DNA of 64,000 bases, taken from assembly GCF_900129055.1 (NCBI RefSeq), contig NZ_FQUZ01000011.1, forward strand, positions 1 to 64,000, written 5' to 3'. A program made the position numbers and the translations under genes. The notes below the pieces were generated by a model that was given only the letters and a program-made list of their open reading frames with translations, had not been told where the DNA came from and made no database searches. Positions within the stretch are counted from its first letter, which is position 1. Each line of letters starts with the position of its first letter. The stretch is from Lampropedia hyalina DSM 16112 (lineage in GTDB: Bacteria; Pseudomonadota; Gammaproteobacteria; Burkholderiales; Burkholderiaceae_C). Of this stretch, positions 22,869-32,204 are shown piece after piece.

Positions 22869-23687
22869 TCAGGGGCGGCGCGCATCCGGCCCTTGCAGCG
22901 TGTACACGGCCTGCTCGATGTCATTGGCTGTCTGCTGCATGGCATGGAGATACCGCTGCGCCGCCCGCTCCAGCGACATGGCCGTGGCCATGTACACCAG
23001 GCTCAGGCAACCCAGCACCTGCCCATGCACATACACGGGCACGGCAATGGCGGCAATCTTCTCCTCGCGCCGCCACGCCATGAAGTTCTCGCCATAGCCC
23101 TGGCGGCGGGTCTTTTGCAGGATTTTCTCCAGCTCCTCCGGGTCGCGTGCCAGCCGGTTTTCCTCGTCGCGCCGGTTCGCCAGCATGGCAATGATCTGCT
23201 CGCGCTCGGCATCCGGGCAGAATGCCAGATAGGCCCGCCCGCTGGAAGTCAGCAGCAGCGGCAAACGCCTGCCCACCATCGAGCGGTGAAACGACAGGCG
23301 GCTGAAGCGGTGCGTGGTCTCGCGCACGATCATGGCATCCACGTCCAGCGTGCACAGATCGGTGGGCCACAGCACCTTCTGCATCAGCTTGGCCATCAGC
23401 GGTGCGGAAACCGAGGCAATCCATTCATCGTCGCGGAAGCCCTCGCTCAACTCGCGCACCTTCAGCGTCAGGCGGTAGCTTTTCTCGTCGGACTCACTGC
23501 GCCGCACAAAGCCTTCGGTTTGCAGCGTCTCCAGCAAACGCCGCACCGTGGTGCGGTGCAGCCCCGTCAGTTCCGCCAGCCGTGCGGCACTGGCCCCGCC
23601 ATCGCACCGGTTCAGCACCGTCAGCAATTGCAGGCCGCGCACCAGTCCGCGCACTTGCTTGTATTCGGTTTCGGGGTGGTCGTTCAT
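22869..23687 (-). CDS. mhpR: IclR-family activator of the mhp operon
   Basis: A 272-residue regulator. The winged HTH lies at residues ~10-70 (ARLAELTGLHRTTVRRLLETLQTEGFV); the C-terminal ligand-binding domain follows. The ATG at 23685-23687 (MNDHPETEYKQVRGLVRG) is chosen over an upstream in-frame ATG at 23798, which adds 37 unrelated residues. IclR-type MhpR activates mhp genes with phenylpropionate-type inducers. Here the regulator is convergent with mhpT at the 3' end, unlike E. coli, where mhpR lies divergently before mhpA. The operator it should bind is at 14800-14814. Confidence 0.9.
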   Translation of the reverse strand: MNDHPETEYKQVRGLVRGLQLLTVLNRCDGGASAARLAELTGLHRTTVRRLLETLQTEGFVRRSESDEKSYRLTLKVRELSEGFRDDEWIASVSAPLMAKLMQKVLWPTDLCTLDVDAMIVRETTHRFSRLSFHRSMVGRRLPLLLTSSGRAYLAFCPDAEREQIIAMLANRRDEENRLARDPEELEKILQKTRRQGYGENFMAWRREEKIAAIAVPVYVHGQVLGCLSLVYMATAMSLERAAQRYLHAMQQTANDIEQAVYTLQGPDARRP

Positions 23688-23815
23688 GGTGCAGACGCAA
23701 ATGGATGCCGGGTGGTTGCAGACCTTGCGAAGAATAGCAGCAAAGAACCCCCTGATCCGGCCGCACGGTTTTCCCGCACAATCGACGGCTTTTGCCATCG
23801 CCCATCCCTATACCC

Positions 23816-24271
23816 ATGAAACGCGCTGCATCCCATTCTTCTGCTCCGTCCTGCCCCTGCCGTGTGGGGCAGCCCATCGTTGCCCACCAGGTTCTGCCCA
23901 CCTATGAACAGTGCTGTGGCCGCTACGTTGAACAGTGGCCCGATGCCCTCGCGCCCGATGCCGAACACCTGATGCGCTCGCGCTACACGGCCTTTGTGCG
24001 GGAGCGGGCCGATTACCTGCTCCAGACCTGGCACCCCAGCACCCGCCCGGCCGCGCTGGATTTCGAGCCGCAGGCGCAATGGCTGGGGCTGGAGGTCAAA
24101 CGCCACCTGCCGGGCAGTGTGCCCGGCGATGCCGACCGCAGCGAAGTGGAGTTCGTCGCACGCTACCGCGTGCATGGCCGCGCCGTGCGCCTGCACGAGC
24201 GCAGCCGCTTCGTGCGCGAACACGGCCAGTGGTTTTATCTGGATGGCGACTTCCCCGGTTCCCGGCCATGA
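23816..24271 (+). CDS. YchJ-like SEC-C motif protein
   Basis: A 151-residue member of the YchJ/UPF0225 family, function unknown. It has the N-terminal cysteine cluster (CPCRVGQP) followed by YEQCCGRYVEQWPDALAPDA and LMRSRYTAFV, which are the family signature, and a C-terminal NTF2-like region ending GQWFYLDGDF. YchJ proteins carry a zinc-binding SEC-C-type motif; here it is at the N-terminus only. The stop codon lies inside the htpX terminator, which is convergent. Confidence 0.8.
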   Translation: MKRAASHSSAPSCPCRVGQPIVAHQVLPTYEQCCGRYVEQWPDALAPDAEHLMRSRYTAFVRERADYLLQTWHPSTRPAALDFEPQAQWLGLEVKRHLPGSVPGDADRSEVEFVARYRVHGRAVRLHERSRFVREHGQWFYLDGDFPGSRP

Positions 24272-24292
24272 AAAAGCCCCTGAACAGGGGCT
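24269..24292 (-). terminator. Terminator of htpX
   Basis: On the minus strand AGCCCCTG-TT-CAGGGGCT forms an 8-bp stem followed by TTTTTC. It sits 25 bp past the htpX stop and overlaps the stop codon of the opposing YchJ-like gene. Confidence 0.8.
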
Positions 24293-24317
24293 GGGAGTTC
24301 ACGGGAAGGCACCCGGA

Positions 24318-25172
24318 TCAGGAGAGTTTCTGCAACGCCTGAATGCGCTCCTCGATGGGCGGGTGGGTGCTGAACAGCTTGCCGATGCCACCGGCAATGC
24401 CCATGGTGGCCAGATTCTGCGGCAGGTCTTCGGTGCTCAGGCCGCCCAGCCGGGCCAGGGCCTTCTGCATCGAATGCGGTTGCCCCATCAGGCGCGCCGC
24501 GCCTTCGTCGGCCCGGAATTCACGGTAGCGGCTGAACCAGGCCACGATGATGGAGGCCAGAAAGCCCAGCACCACCTGCAACACCATCACGGTGACGAAA
24601 TAACCGATTCCACCGCCTTCGGAACGCTCGTTGCCCCGGTTGAGAAAGCCATCGACGATGGAGCCGATCACGCGCGAGAGGTAGATCACGAACGTATTGG
24701 TCACGCCCTGCACCAGCGTCATCGTCACCATGTCGCCATTGGCGACGTGCGCCACTTCGTGGCCGATGACCGCTTCCACTTCCTCGTGCGTCATGCTTTG
24801 CAGCAGGCCGGTGGAGACCGCCACCAGCGATGAATTCTTGAATGCACCGGTGGCAAACGCATTGGGTGGGCCATCGTAAATGCCCACTTCCGGCATGCGG
24901 ATATTGGATTTCTCGGCGAACTGGCGCACCGTCTCGACAATCCACGCCTCATCCTGGTTGGTGGGCTGGTTGATGATGCGCACCCCCATGCTGTGCTTGG
25001 CCATCGTCTTGCTCAGCAGCAGCGAGATGATGGAGCCGCCAAAGCCCATCACCAGGGCCATCAGCAGCAGCCCGCCCTGGCTTTTCGGATCGACCCCGAG
25101 AATGCTGGTGATGATGCCCAGCACCAGCAGCACCGCCATGTTGGTGGCCACAAAAAGAAGAATTCGTGTCAT
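24318..25172 (-). CDS. htpX: Membrane zinc protease HtpX
   Basis: A 284-residue inner-membrane M48 metallopeptidase that degrades misfolded membrane proteins. Two N-terminal hydrophobic segments precede the zinc motif HEVAH (in [13 protein letters not shown]), two more follow, and the third ligand glutamate lies in the [14 protein letters not shown] block. The start at 25172 ([16 protein letters not shown]) matches E. coli HtpX; the frame extends further up but without similarity. No clear heat-shock promoter was recognised upstream. Confidence 0.95.
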   Translation of the reverse strand: MTRILLFVATNMAVLLVLGIITSILGVDPKSQGGLLLMALVMGFGGSIISLLLSKTMAKHSMGVRIINQPTNQDEAWIVETVRQFAEKSNIRMPEVGIYDGPPNAFATGAFKNSSLVAVSTGLLQSMTHEEVEAVIGHEVAHVANGDMVTMTLVQGVTNTFVIYLSRVIGSIVDGFLNRGNERSEGGGIGYFVTVMVLQVVLGFLASIIVAWFSRYREFRADEGAARLMGQPHSMQKALARLGGLSTEDLPQNLATMGIAGGIGKLFSTHPPIEERIQALQKLS

Positions 25173-25475
25173 CGTGGGTTCCTGTGAAAAATGATCGAAA
25201 GAATGCCGTTTCTGCCGTGAAGCTGTTTGAAATCCATGAAGAAAACAGCCTGTTGCACGCATTGGCATCGGTGAAAAATACCATTATGCAAGATGCGCTC
25301 CAGCGACAGAAGTTCAAGGGAATGCCCGTTGGCGTTGGGGTGTATCCGGGCCATTGGGCCAGCAGAAACTTTTCGCCTGTTCAGAAATCCTGCAAGAATC
25401 CCTGCTCTGCCTGCCCATATTCGATGATTGGGCAATGCGCAGGCATCTCGGACTTTGAGAGGGAAGGAAACTGTC
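25173..25475. other. Divergent intergenic region, htpX / hydrolase
   Basis: About 300 bp separate the two divergent starts. Promoters for both genes must lie here. I see no stable hairpin with a T-run, no riboswitch and no credible small gene. A GGGAAGGAAACTGTC ribosome site precedes the rightward gene. Confidence 0.4.
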
Positions 25476-26351
25476 ATGGGCCATATCGTCTATTCCGAAT
25501 TCAGCGACCACCGGCTGGCAAGTGGGCCGGTGCGCATTTATGCCGCCGGGGCTGCCCACGCGCCCGCCGTGCTGTTGCTGCACGGTGCCATGCTGGATTG
25601 GGCGGAGCTGTCGTGGATGCACCTGGCCCCCGTGCTGGCGCAGACGCACCGCGTGTACGCGCTGGATTTTCCGCGCCACGGAGCCAGCCGCCCCTGGGGC
25701 GATACGCTGGTCGATCAGGCTTTGCTGGAACGCATCGTCCACGAAGCCCTGAACGTGCTGGCGGTGGGCAAGGTGCATCTGGTGGGGCTGTCGATGGGGG
25801 CGGGCGTGGCCATGGGCTACGCGCTGCACCATCCCGAGCGCGTCCACAGGGCCGTGCTGGCGGCCCCGGCAGGCATCGGGGCCAAGCGCAAGGCGCAGTT
25901 GCTGACCTGGGCGTTCACGCGCATCGCGCCGGTGCAACGCTGGAATGCCCGCTATCTGGCCAAGAAGCCAGAGCTGATTCGCGACACGCTGCGCAAGGGA
26001 CTGTCGCAGGGCGAGGCCACTCCGGCATTCGAGGCCATCGTGCTGGCCTGCCAGCAGGAGGCCGAACGCCAGGCGCGCCACGGTGAAAAGGCACTGGATG
26101 ACTGGCAGATCGAAGCCTTCGAGCCATTTTCCATGCAACTGGACTTTCTGCCGGAACTGCCCGACATGCGGGTGCCCACGCTGTGGCTGCGCGGCAGCGA
26201 CGACCCGATGGTCTATGCCGACGATGTGGCCGAAGCCGTGCGCCGCACCCCCGGCGCACAGTTCATCGGCATCGAACGCGCTCGCCACCTGCTGCCACTC
26301 GACCAACCCGAAGCATTCAACCGCGCGGTGCAGGCGTTTTTGGTGGACTGA
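25476..26351 (+). CDS. Alpha/beta-fold hydrolase, substrate unknown
   Basis: A 291-residue cytoplasmic hydrolase without signal peptide. Motifs: oxyanion LLLHGAMLDWAELSW (HG at ~36), nucleophile elbow GLSMGAG, acid in RGSDDPMV and catalytic histidine in ARHLLPLDQP. The ATG at 25476 (MGHIVYSEFSDH) has a good GGGAAGGAAA site. It lies just beyond the second aromatic operon, which lacks a 2-hydroxymuconic semialdehyde hydrolase, but its motif context is not that of DmpD/XylF, so no such role is assigned. Confidence 0.75.
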   Translation: MGHIVYSEFSDHRLASGPVRIYAAGAAHAPAVLLLHGAMLDWAELSWMHLAPVLAQTHRVYALDFPRHGASRPWGDTLVDQALLERIVHEALNVLAVGKVHLVGLSMGAGVAMGYALHHPERVHRAVLAAPAGIGAKRKAQLLTWAFTRIAPVQRWNARYLAKKPELIRDTLRKGLSQGEATPAFEAIVLACQQEAERQARHGEKALDDWQIEAFEPFSMQLDFLPELPDMRVPTLWLRGSDDPMVYADDVAEAVRRTPGAQFIGIERARHLLPLDQPEAFNRAVQAFLVD

Positions 26352-26366
26352 ACGCGATCGGCATGC

Positions 26367-27269
26367 TCAGAAGGGAATGGCCAGCTTCAGATAGAGTTGC
26401 TGGCCTTCGGGGCGGTTGCGTACCTCGAATTCCTTTTGCCACTTCAGGGTCAGCAGCCAGCCGTCGGCATTCGCATAGCGAATCGAAGGGCCGATGCCCA
26501 GGGCCTGTGCTTTGCCTTGCGCCCGGTTGGGGCCTTTGTCGTCGCTGACCTGTTGGAAGACATGGCCTCCCAGGCCCAGCACCCAGCCATTGCCCAAACC
26601 CCAGCCTGCACTGTAATCGGCATGAATGGCCTGACCGGAGCGGGTATCGGTGTCCTTGTTGCGCAGGTTGATGTCGAACATCAGTTTCAGGTCGGCATTC
26701 AGTCCGCTGGGCTGGGTGTAGGTGAGGGCGTAGAAGGGCTGCAATGCCCAGTGGTTCTTTCCCAGGCTGGCCGGGTCGTCGCGGTCATAGTCTCCGGTGG
26801 GAACAACCGCATCCAGGCCCACGATATAGTGCAGTGCGGATGACGCATGGTAGCCCAGCCCCGCTCCCAGCGTGATGTCGCCCAGCCCGGATTGGCTGAA
26901 GCGTGCGCCGTTGGCGCGGAAGTCGATGTCGAGTACCGGGGCAACGGCATGCAGCACGAACTGTCCTCCCAGCATTTGCCGGTCTGTGACCCAGATCAGG
27001 CGGGGCACCAGCAATCGGGTATCGACCTTGAAATCCGCCAGCAGGGATTCGCCCGCATCGCCGCGCAGTTTGTCGTAGTGCATGCTGCCGCCATACAGCA
27101 GAAAATGCACACCGGGCGGTGGCAGGGCACCGACCATGAAGTTTTCCAGGCCGTCTGCATAGACCGCCAGACCGCCCCCTTCACTGGCCATACTGCCCGA
27201 TGCAGCGCAACAGGCGCAGGCAATGACCGAGAGCCGCAGGCCCATCCACCGTGGTGATCTTGAGTGCAT
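26367..27269 (-). CDS. Outer-membrane MetA-type phenol degradation protein
   Basis: A 300-residue secreted protein of the 'phenol degradation meta pathway' (MetA/SphA-like) family, probably a beta-barrel channel helping aromatic substrates across the outer membrane. An N-terminal signal with an alanine/cysteine-rich core ends near residue 30 (CCAASGSMASEGGG). The rest alternates amphipathic strands, and the last residues (LYLKLAIPF) end in phenylalanine, as outer-membrane barrels do. The start at 27269 follows GGAGCAATAC. It is the last gene of the leftward aromatic operon. Confidence 0.75.
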   Translation of the reverse strand: MHSRSPRWMGLRLSVIACACCAASGSMASEGGGLAVYADGLENFMVGALPPPGVHFLLYGGSMHYDKLRGDAGESLLADFKVDTRLLVPRLIWVTDRQMLGGQFVLHAVAPVLDIDFRANGARFSQSGLGDITLGAGLGYHASSALHYIVGLDAVVPTGDYDRDDPASLGKNHWALQPFYALTYTQPSGLNADLKLMFDINLRNKDTDTRSGQAIHADYSAGWGLGNGWVLGLGGHVFQQVSDDKGPNRAQGKAQALGIGPSIRYANADGWLLTLKWQKEFEVRNRPEGQQLYLKLAIPF

Positions 27270-27316
27270 GTATTGCTCCTTGCAGGAAATGGAAATGAAC
27301 AAAGGGGGAAAGGTGG

Positions 27317-27796
27317 CTATGCAGCACCGAGCCGGTTGAAGCGGCCGCTGTGGAACAGCAAGGGCGCGACATTCTCGGTACTGTGAATGGCGCGAACCTG
27401 GCCGATGAACAGGGTATGGTCTCCCGCAGCCACTTCATTGACGACATCTGCAATCAGTTGTACCGGGGCGTTTGCCACCACGGGAAGATCGTTCTTGCTC
27501 ACCAGGATGTTGTCCAGCTCGCTGTTGTGGCGGCCTGCGAAGTGCAGGGCGATGTGCTCCATGTTTTCGCCCAGGATATTGACGGCATACTGGCGGGAGG
27601 CTTTCAGCTTGGCCAGCATCTTGGAGCGGTTGTCGAGCGAAATGGCGATCAGCGGTGGGTCGAGCGAGATCGACATGAAGGCGTTGGCCGTCATGCCGTG
27701 GCTGCCGTCACCATCGCTGGTGGTAATCACGGTCACACCGGTGGCAAAGCGGCCGCAGGCATTTCTCAAGGCAATGCCATTGATTGCGTCAGACAT
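27317..27796 (-). CDS. Flavin reductase component of the two-component monooxygenase (HpaC/PheA2 type)
   Basis: A 159-residue NAD(P)H:flavin oxidoreductase of the HpaC family that supplies reduced FAD to the HpaB-like oxygenase two genes upstream. Family blocks: RNACGRFATGVTVITT at the N-terminus, NAFMSISLDPPLIAISLDNR, and GDHTLFIGQV. The start at 27796 ([12 protein letters not shown]) is preferred to one 5 codons earlier. Its first 8 bases overlap the end of the FAD synthetase gene. Confidence 0.88.
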   Translation of the reverse strand: MSDAINGIALRNACGRFATGVTVITTSDGDGSHGMTANAFMSISLDPPLIAISLDNRSKMLAKLKASRQYAVNILGENMEHIALHFAGRHNSELDNILVSKNDLPVVANAPVQLIADVVNEVAAGDHTLFIGQVRAIHSTENVAPLLFHSGRFNRLGAA

Positions 27797-28412
27797 GGCT
27801 GTCCCTTTCATCGAGTTGGTGATCGACCAGCATCCAGCCGGTCAGCAGTTTTTCAGCGTGTGCGATGCCCTGAATCCGTTGTGCACAGTCCTGTTGGCCC
27901 TGTGCCCGAAGGGTGCGGATGCGGCTGGAAGAGACTACTTCCTGCTGTTCACAGCGCACGGTTTCGTGGATGCGCGTGGTGAAGTGCTGCGCCAGCAGTG
28001 CGACATCTCCTGCCTGTCCGGCTCCAAAGCGAAAGTCCATGCCCACATGCACTTGCACCGGGTGCAGTTGTGCCAGTGCCTGCAAGAACTGTGTTGCCGT
28101 GCGGGTGCGGTAGCTGCGGTTGAAGCGCGCCAACACAATATGATCCGGCCCCAGGGCAGCAATCCGGGCCAGCTTGTCGTCGAGTGTGCAAAGCTGGGCT
28201 GCGCCGGTGAAGAAAACCTTGGGTGGTGGATCGAACGTCCATACCACCGAGGCGACGCCCTGTGCCCGTGCGGTCGTGACGGCCGTGCCAATCAGTGCCT
28301 GATGGCCCAGATGCACGCCATCGAAGGCACCGATGGTCACGATGCTGGCCGCCAGGCAAAGCGTGCCTTCCGGTACAACCGGGGTTCTGCAAGCGCAAAA
28401 CTCGCCAATCAT
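27789..28412 (-). CDS. Stand-alone FAD synthetase (FMN adenylyltransferase domain only)
   Basis: A 207-residue protein equivalent to the N-terminal half of bifunctional RibF. The nucleotidyltransferase motif [10 protein letters not shown] (28-37) and the SSSRIR motif (161-166) are both present; the C-terminal riboflavin kinase domain is absent (RibF is ~310 residues). It would adenylate FMN to FAD. It overlaps the HpaB-like gene by 4 bases (ATGA) and the flavin reductase gene by 8, so it is locked into the monooxygenase operon, where a local FAD supply makes sense. It is unlikely to be the cell's main RibF. Confidence 0.87.
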   Translation of the reverse strand: MIGEFCACRTPVVPEGTLCLAASIVTIGAFDGVHLGHQALIGTAVTTARAQGVASVVWTFDPPPKVFFTGAAQLCTLDDKLARIAALGPDHIVLARFNRSYRTRTATQFLQALAQLHPVQVHVGMDFRFGAGQAGDVALLAQHFTTRIHETVRCEQQEVVSSSRIRTLRAQGQQDCAQRIQGIAHAEKLLTGWMLVDHQLDERDSHV

Positions 28413-29956
28413 GGAACGAGCTTGCCGAGCTGATTGACATCCCAGGGATTGACCATGTCCTTGGCCAGCCAGCCGCTCAAATCGTACTCGCTCATGTAGT
28501 CGGCTACGATTTGCTGCATTGCTCCGAGTTCGCCGCAGGCCTGCGACATCATCATGGTCTGGATGCGGATATCTTCGTAATTGCCGGCATAGTTCAGTTC
28601 GTACAGTTCGTGGCGGCCGCCGAATTCCGACCCCATGGCATCCCACAGCAACTTGAGCAGCTTGACGCGGTCCAGTGCCACGATGCCGTTGGAGCCGCGT
28701 ACAAAGCGATCCAGATAGGGACGCACTTCGTCGCTTTCGAAGTCCAGTGCCGACGAGGGAAGATAAATCAGACTGCTGGCCACATGGCGTTCGATCAGTT
28801 GCTTGATGCGGGCGTATGCGGTTGGTGCGAATACGCGATAGGCGGCTGCGTAGGCGGGATTGGCCTGTACATAGCCTTCTGTGCCTTCCCATGCGACTGG
28901 ACTCTTGACCATGGCATCGGAAAGTCCCCAGAACAGATTCCGCCAGGCAATCACCTCGCCCACGGCAGTCTGTGGCCCACGGAAAGTATGGACGCCACTG
29001 ACTTCGAGGGCCTTGGAAAACAGCCCGGCAATGAAGTCGAGCTTGATGGCCAGCCGGGTCACGCCATGCAGCAGAAAGCGTGGCACGAAACCGGATGCGG
29101 GTACGAAACGGTTGGCAGCCTCGATGTCGCCATAAATGAAGATGTTTTCCCAGGGAATCAGCACCTTGTCGAACACCAGAATGGCATCGTTCTCGTCCAG
29201 CCGACTCGACAAGGGGTAGTCGAAGGGCGTACCCATGACCGCAGCATTCAACTCATAGGAGGCACGGCTGATGAGCTTGCAGCCCTTCGAGTGGGTGGGG
29301 GCAGTGAAGATGACGGCAAATTTCTTGTCCTTGACGGGTACGCCGTAGTGGCCCACAAAGGAGGCGTGGGTCAGGGCCGAGCCGGTGGCCACTACCTTGG
29401 CTCCCGAGACAATCAGCCCGGCATCGGTTTCTTTTTCGACGTGGATGAATACTCCGCCGGTTTCCTCGATGGGCAGGTGGCGATCCACAGGGGGATTGAC
29501 GATGGCATGGTTCCAGTACACCACCCGCTCCTGTGCCAGCCGGTTCCAGCGTCTGGCGTTTTCTGCATACTCGCCGTAATAGTCGGCATTGGCTCCGAGT
29601 GTGCCGATGAAGGATGCCTTGTAGTCTGGCGAGCGTCCCATCCAGCCGTAAGCGGCACGCTGGGTTTCGGCAATCGCATCGCGGGATTGCAGCAGGTGCT
29701 CGGCGGTTTTGGGGCCCTGGAAAAACGGGTGTGTCCAGCTTCCGGAACCCGTATCGGTTGGCACACCGATCTTGTCCTTGCTGGCGTGCAGCCGGTCGTA
29801 CCAGCGTGCCAGCATGCGGGCGGAATTGCGAAATGCCGGGTGGGTCGTGACATCCTTGACGCGCTGCCCGTGGATGTAGACTTCGCGATCATCGCGCAGG
29901 GATTCCAGGTATTCGGCACCGGTATAGGGCGCAACGATCTTGTGCTCGTCTGACAT
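28409..29956 (-). CDS. FADH2-dependent phenol/4-hydroxyphenylacetate-type monooxygenase, oxygenase component
   Basis: A 515-residue HpaB/PheA1-family oxygenase that ortho-hydroxylates a phenolic substrate with O2 and reduced FAD. The acyl-CoA dehydrogenase-like fold is clear: [32 protein letters not shown] and the C-terminal [10 protein letters not shown] regions match the family. Downstream partners are an FAD synthetase and an HpaC-like reductase. Next to catechol 2,3-dioxygenase and a complete lower meta pathway, phenol or an alkylphenol is the most likely substrate; 4-hydroxyphenylacetate is less likely since no hpa lower-pathway genes are present. The ATG follows GGAGACAACA. Confidence 0.85.
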   Translation of the reverse strand: MSDEHKIVAPYTGAEYLESLRDDREVYIHGQRVKDVTTHPAFRNSARMLARWYDRLHASKDKIGVPTDTGSGSWTHPFFQGPKTAEHLLQSRDAIAETQRAAYGWMGRSPDYKASFIGTLGANADYYGEYAENARRWNRLAQERVVYWNHAIVNPPVDRHLPIEETGGVFIHVEKETDAGLIVSGAKVVATGSALTHASFVGHYGVPVKDKKFAVIFTAPTHSKGCKLISRASYELNAAVMGTPFDYPLSSRLDENDAILVFDKVLIPWENIFIYGDIEAANRFVPASGFVPRFLLHGVTRLAIKLDFIAGLFSKALEVSGVHTFRGPQTAVGEVIAWRNLFWGLSDAMVKSPVAWEGTEGYVQANPAYAAAYRVFAPTAYARIKQLIERHVASSLIYLPSSALDFESDEVRPYLDRFVRGSNGIVALDRVKLLKLLWDAMGSEFGGRHELYELNYAGNYEDIRIQTMMMSQACGELGAMQQIVADYMSEYDLSGWLAKDMVNPWDVNQLGKLVP

Positions 29957-30015
29957 TGTTGTCTCCTTATGGGTTCTTTTTGATTGCCCTGGGCCTCTGG
30001 GGGCACGGGGGATTC

Positions 30016-30050
30016 ATGCCTCGGCTCGCAAGGGGAGCCGGGGCGTGCAT
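30016..30050 (-). other. Intercistronic stem-loop before the monooxygenase gene
   Basis: Between the dioxygenase stop and the monooxygenase start, ATGC-x-CGGCTC (30016-30028) can pair with GAGCCG-x-GGC-x-GCAT downstream, giving a strong hairpin near 30016-30050 without a T-run. It could be an mRNA stabiliser or a processing site that sets different levels of the two enzymes. Confidence 0.35.
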
Positions 30051-30079
30051 AGCCTGGCGAAAACGGGGCTGATTTCTGG

Positions 30080-31078
30080 TCAGACGCTGGCAAGACGGGA
30101 CAGGTCGGCCTGTGCCTCTGCCGAAAGCGTGCCGCCGGTGCCATAGGTGAAATAGGTGGGCGGAAGTTTTGCGCCACCGATGGCCAGACCCACATCGAAG
30201 TCGTTGAAGTCCCAGACCTTGGTATCGGCATCGGGATCGAGGTGCAGAATGCCGGTGTTGCCGAACAGTTCGATGCGGTTGCCGCCGGGTTCCATCACAT
30301 ACAGGAAGGCTCCCTGGGTGATGCCGTGGATATCCGGGCCGACCTCGATTTCGATGTCGTATTCACGGAACATTTCTGCCGCATCCGTGTTGTGTTGCAG
30401 CGATCCATAGAAGAACGCCAGGTGGTGCAGGCGACCGCGTGCCCCGGTGGAGTCGCGCATGGTGGCAATTTCATGGCCCAGCAGATTGGTGGTCATCCAG
30501 GCCCCCACTTCGACGTTCCCGTTCAGCACGGACTCTGTGGTGCGATAGCCCAGATGGCGTTCAAATGAACGACGCACGGGGGTGATGTCGGATGCCATCA
30601 GGTTGATGTGGTCGAGCCGTTTGACAGGCACCCCCTTGAGGGGCTTGCGCGATGGACGGGTCAGAATCTTGCTTTGCAATGCTGGTGGTGCGACGTATTT
30701 CTCCACTTCCCAGAAGGCCGACACGCCATGCCCGTCGGGGGTCTGGAAGTGCAGGGTCTTGCCATAGCCGAATTCGTTTTCTCCCCAGGACAGATTGACG
30801 CTGTCTGCCTTGAGTGCGTCTGCACGTCGATCCAGCGCGGCCGCCGAAGTGGTTCGCACCCCCAGATGGCCCAGCCCTGCCGAGGGGGCTTCGGTGATTT
30901 TCAGGCTCCACTGGTAGGGGTCCTCATAGGAGCGCAGGTACACGGACTGTCCTTCCCGTTTGGTGACGTACATGCCCAGCAATTCGGTGAAGAACCATTC
31001 GGTCTTCTCTGGTACGGGGGTCAGTAATTCGGCACGCGCGAGATGGGCAATTTCGAATCGGTTGTCTTGGTGGCTCAT
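30080..31078 (-). CDS. Catechol 2,3-dioxygenase (type I extradiol)
   Basis: A 332-residue two-domain vicinal oxygen chelate enzyme that opens catechol to 2-hydroxymuconic semialdehyde. The Fe(II) ligands lie in the C-terminal domain: H157 (RLDHINL), H218 or H219 (RLHHLAFF) and E270 (NRIELFG). The start at 31078 (MSHQDNRFEIAHLARAELLT) has GGAGACAACA immediately upstream; 13 extra upstream codons are unlikely. It is longer than XylE/DmpB (307) through a C-terminal tail. It is a different fold from the MhpB dioxygenase at 16698. Confidence 0.88.
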   Translation of the reverse strand: MSHQDNRFEIAHLARAELLTPVPEKTEWFFTELLGMYVTKREGQSVYLRSYEDPYQWSLKITEAPSAGLGHLGVRTTSAAALDRRADALKADSVNLSWGENEFGYGKTLHFQTPDGHGVSAFWEVEKYVAPPALQSKILTRPSRKPLKGVPVKRLDHINLMASDITPVRRSFERHLGYRTTESVLNGNVEVGAWMTTNLLGHEIATMRDSTGARGRLHHLAFFYGSLQHNTDAAEMFREYDIEIEVGPDIHGITQGAFLYVMEPGGNRIELFGNTGILHLDPDADTKVWDFNDFDVGLAIGGAKLPPTYFTYGTGGTLSAEAQADLSRLASV

Positions 31079-31118
31079 TGTTGTCTCCTGTTGAAAAAAA
31101 TGGTTGCTGAATGGCATC

Positions 31119-32204
31119 TCAACCTGCGGTCACGCTCCGGCTGCGCTGGCCAGAATGGTTTTCCGTGAGCAGGCCACGTTCCTTGGCCATGGTCATCGCG
31201 GTGTCTTCGATCATGTCTTCCTGGCCGCCGATCATCTTCTTGCGGCCCAGTTCGACGAGGATGTCGCGTGCCGGTACCCCAAAGCGTTGAGCGGCGCGTT
31301 TGGCGTGCAGCAGGAAGGTGGAGTACACCCCTGCATAGCCCAGTGTGAGAGAGTCACGATCCACGCGCACCATGTGGTCCATCAGCGGCACGATGATGTC
31401 CTCGGCCATGTCCATCAGCTTGAACAGGTCCACACCGGTTTCGATGCCCATGCGGTCACACACGGCGGCAAAGACTTCCAGCGGCGTATTGCCTGCTCCT
31501 GCGCCCAGACCGGCGACCGAGGCATCGATGCGGCTTGCGCCAGCCTCGATTGCGGCAATCGAGTTGGCCACGCCCATGCCCAGGTTGTGGTGGCCATGAA
31601 AACCGATCTCGGTTTCCGGCTTCAGTGCGTCACGCAATGCGGCCACCCGTGTCCGCACGTCATCGGGCAGCATATAGCCGGCCGAATCGGTGATGTAAAC
31701 GGTTTGCGCACCATAGGATTCCATCAGCTTGCCTTGCTGTGCCAGCCCTGCCGGGTCGTTGAGGTGTGACATCATCAGAAAGCCGCTGGCATCCATGCCC
31801 AGCTTGCGGGCATAGGCAATGTGTTGTGGCGAGGTGTCGGCCTCGGTGCTGTGGGTGGCCACATGGACGCTGCGCGCGCCGCATTCATGGGCCGATTGCA
31901 GCTCGCGCATGGTGCCCAGACCGGGGATCAGCAGCACCGAAACCACCGCCTGCTTCATGCGGGGAACCACGGCTTGCAGGTACTCTTCGTTGGAGGCCAG
32001 CGCAAAGCCATGCTGGATGGAGTTGCCGCCCAGCCCGCCGCCGTGCGTGACCTGGATCATCGGCACACCGGCATCGTCCAGTGCGGTCGCGACCTGCACC
32101 ATTTGTTCCACGGAAATCTGCTCACGCTTGGCGTGCATGCCATCGCGCAGGCACATGTCGTGCAGGATGATCTTGCGACCTTTGAGGGGGTGGAGCGTGG
32201 TCAT
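31119..32204 (-). CDS. dmpG: 4-hydroxy-2-oxovalerate aldolase (DmpG type)
   Basis: A 361-residue aldolase giving pyruvate and acetaldehyde, paralogue of MhpE in this window. It starts with [17 protein letters not shown] and carries the metal-binding [14 protein letters not shown]. The start codon overlaps the stop of the dehydrogenase gene (ATGA). A ~20-residue C-terminal extension beyond MAKERGL is rich in serine and arginine. Confidence 0.92.
   Translation of the reverse strand: MTTLHPLKGRKIILHDMCLRDGMHAKREQISVEQMVQVATALDDAGVPMIQVTHGGGLGGNSIQHGFALASNEEYLQAVVPRMKQAVVSVLLIPGLGTMRELQSAHECGARSVHVATHSTEADTSPQHIAYARKLGMDASGFLMMSHLNDPAGLAQQGKLMESYGAQTVYITDSAGYMLPDDVRTRVAALRDALKPETEIGFHGHHNLGMGVANSIAAIEAGASRIDASVAGLGAGAGNTPLEVFAAVCDRMGIETGVDLFKLMDMAEDIIVPLMDHMVRVDRDSLTLGYAGVYSTFLLHAKRAAQRFGVPARDILVELGRKKMIGGQEDMIEDTAMTMAKERGLLTENHSGQRSRSVTAG

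Noticed and set aside
25476..26351. Alpha/beta hydrolase as the missing 2-hydroxymuconic semialdehyde hydrolase
   Set aside because: The oxyanion and nucleophile contexts differ from DmpD/XylF and MhpC, and the gene is on the opposite strand outside the operon.
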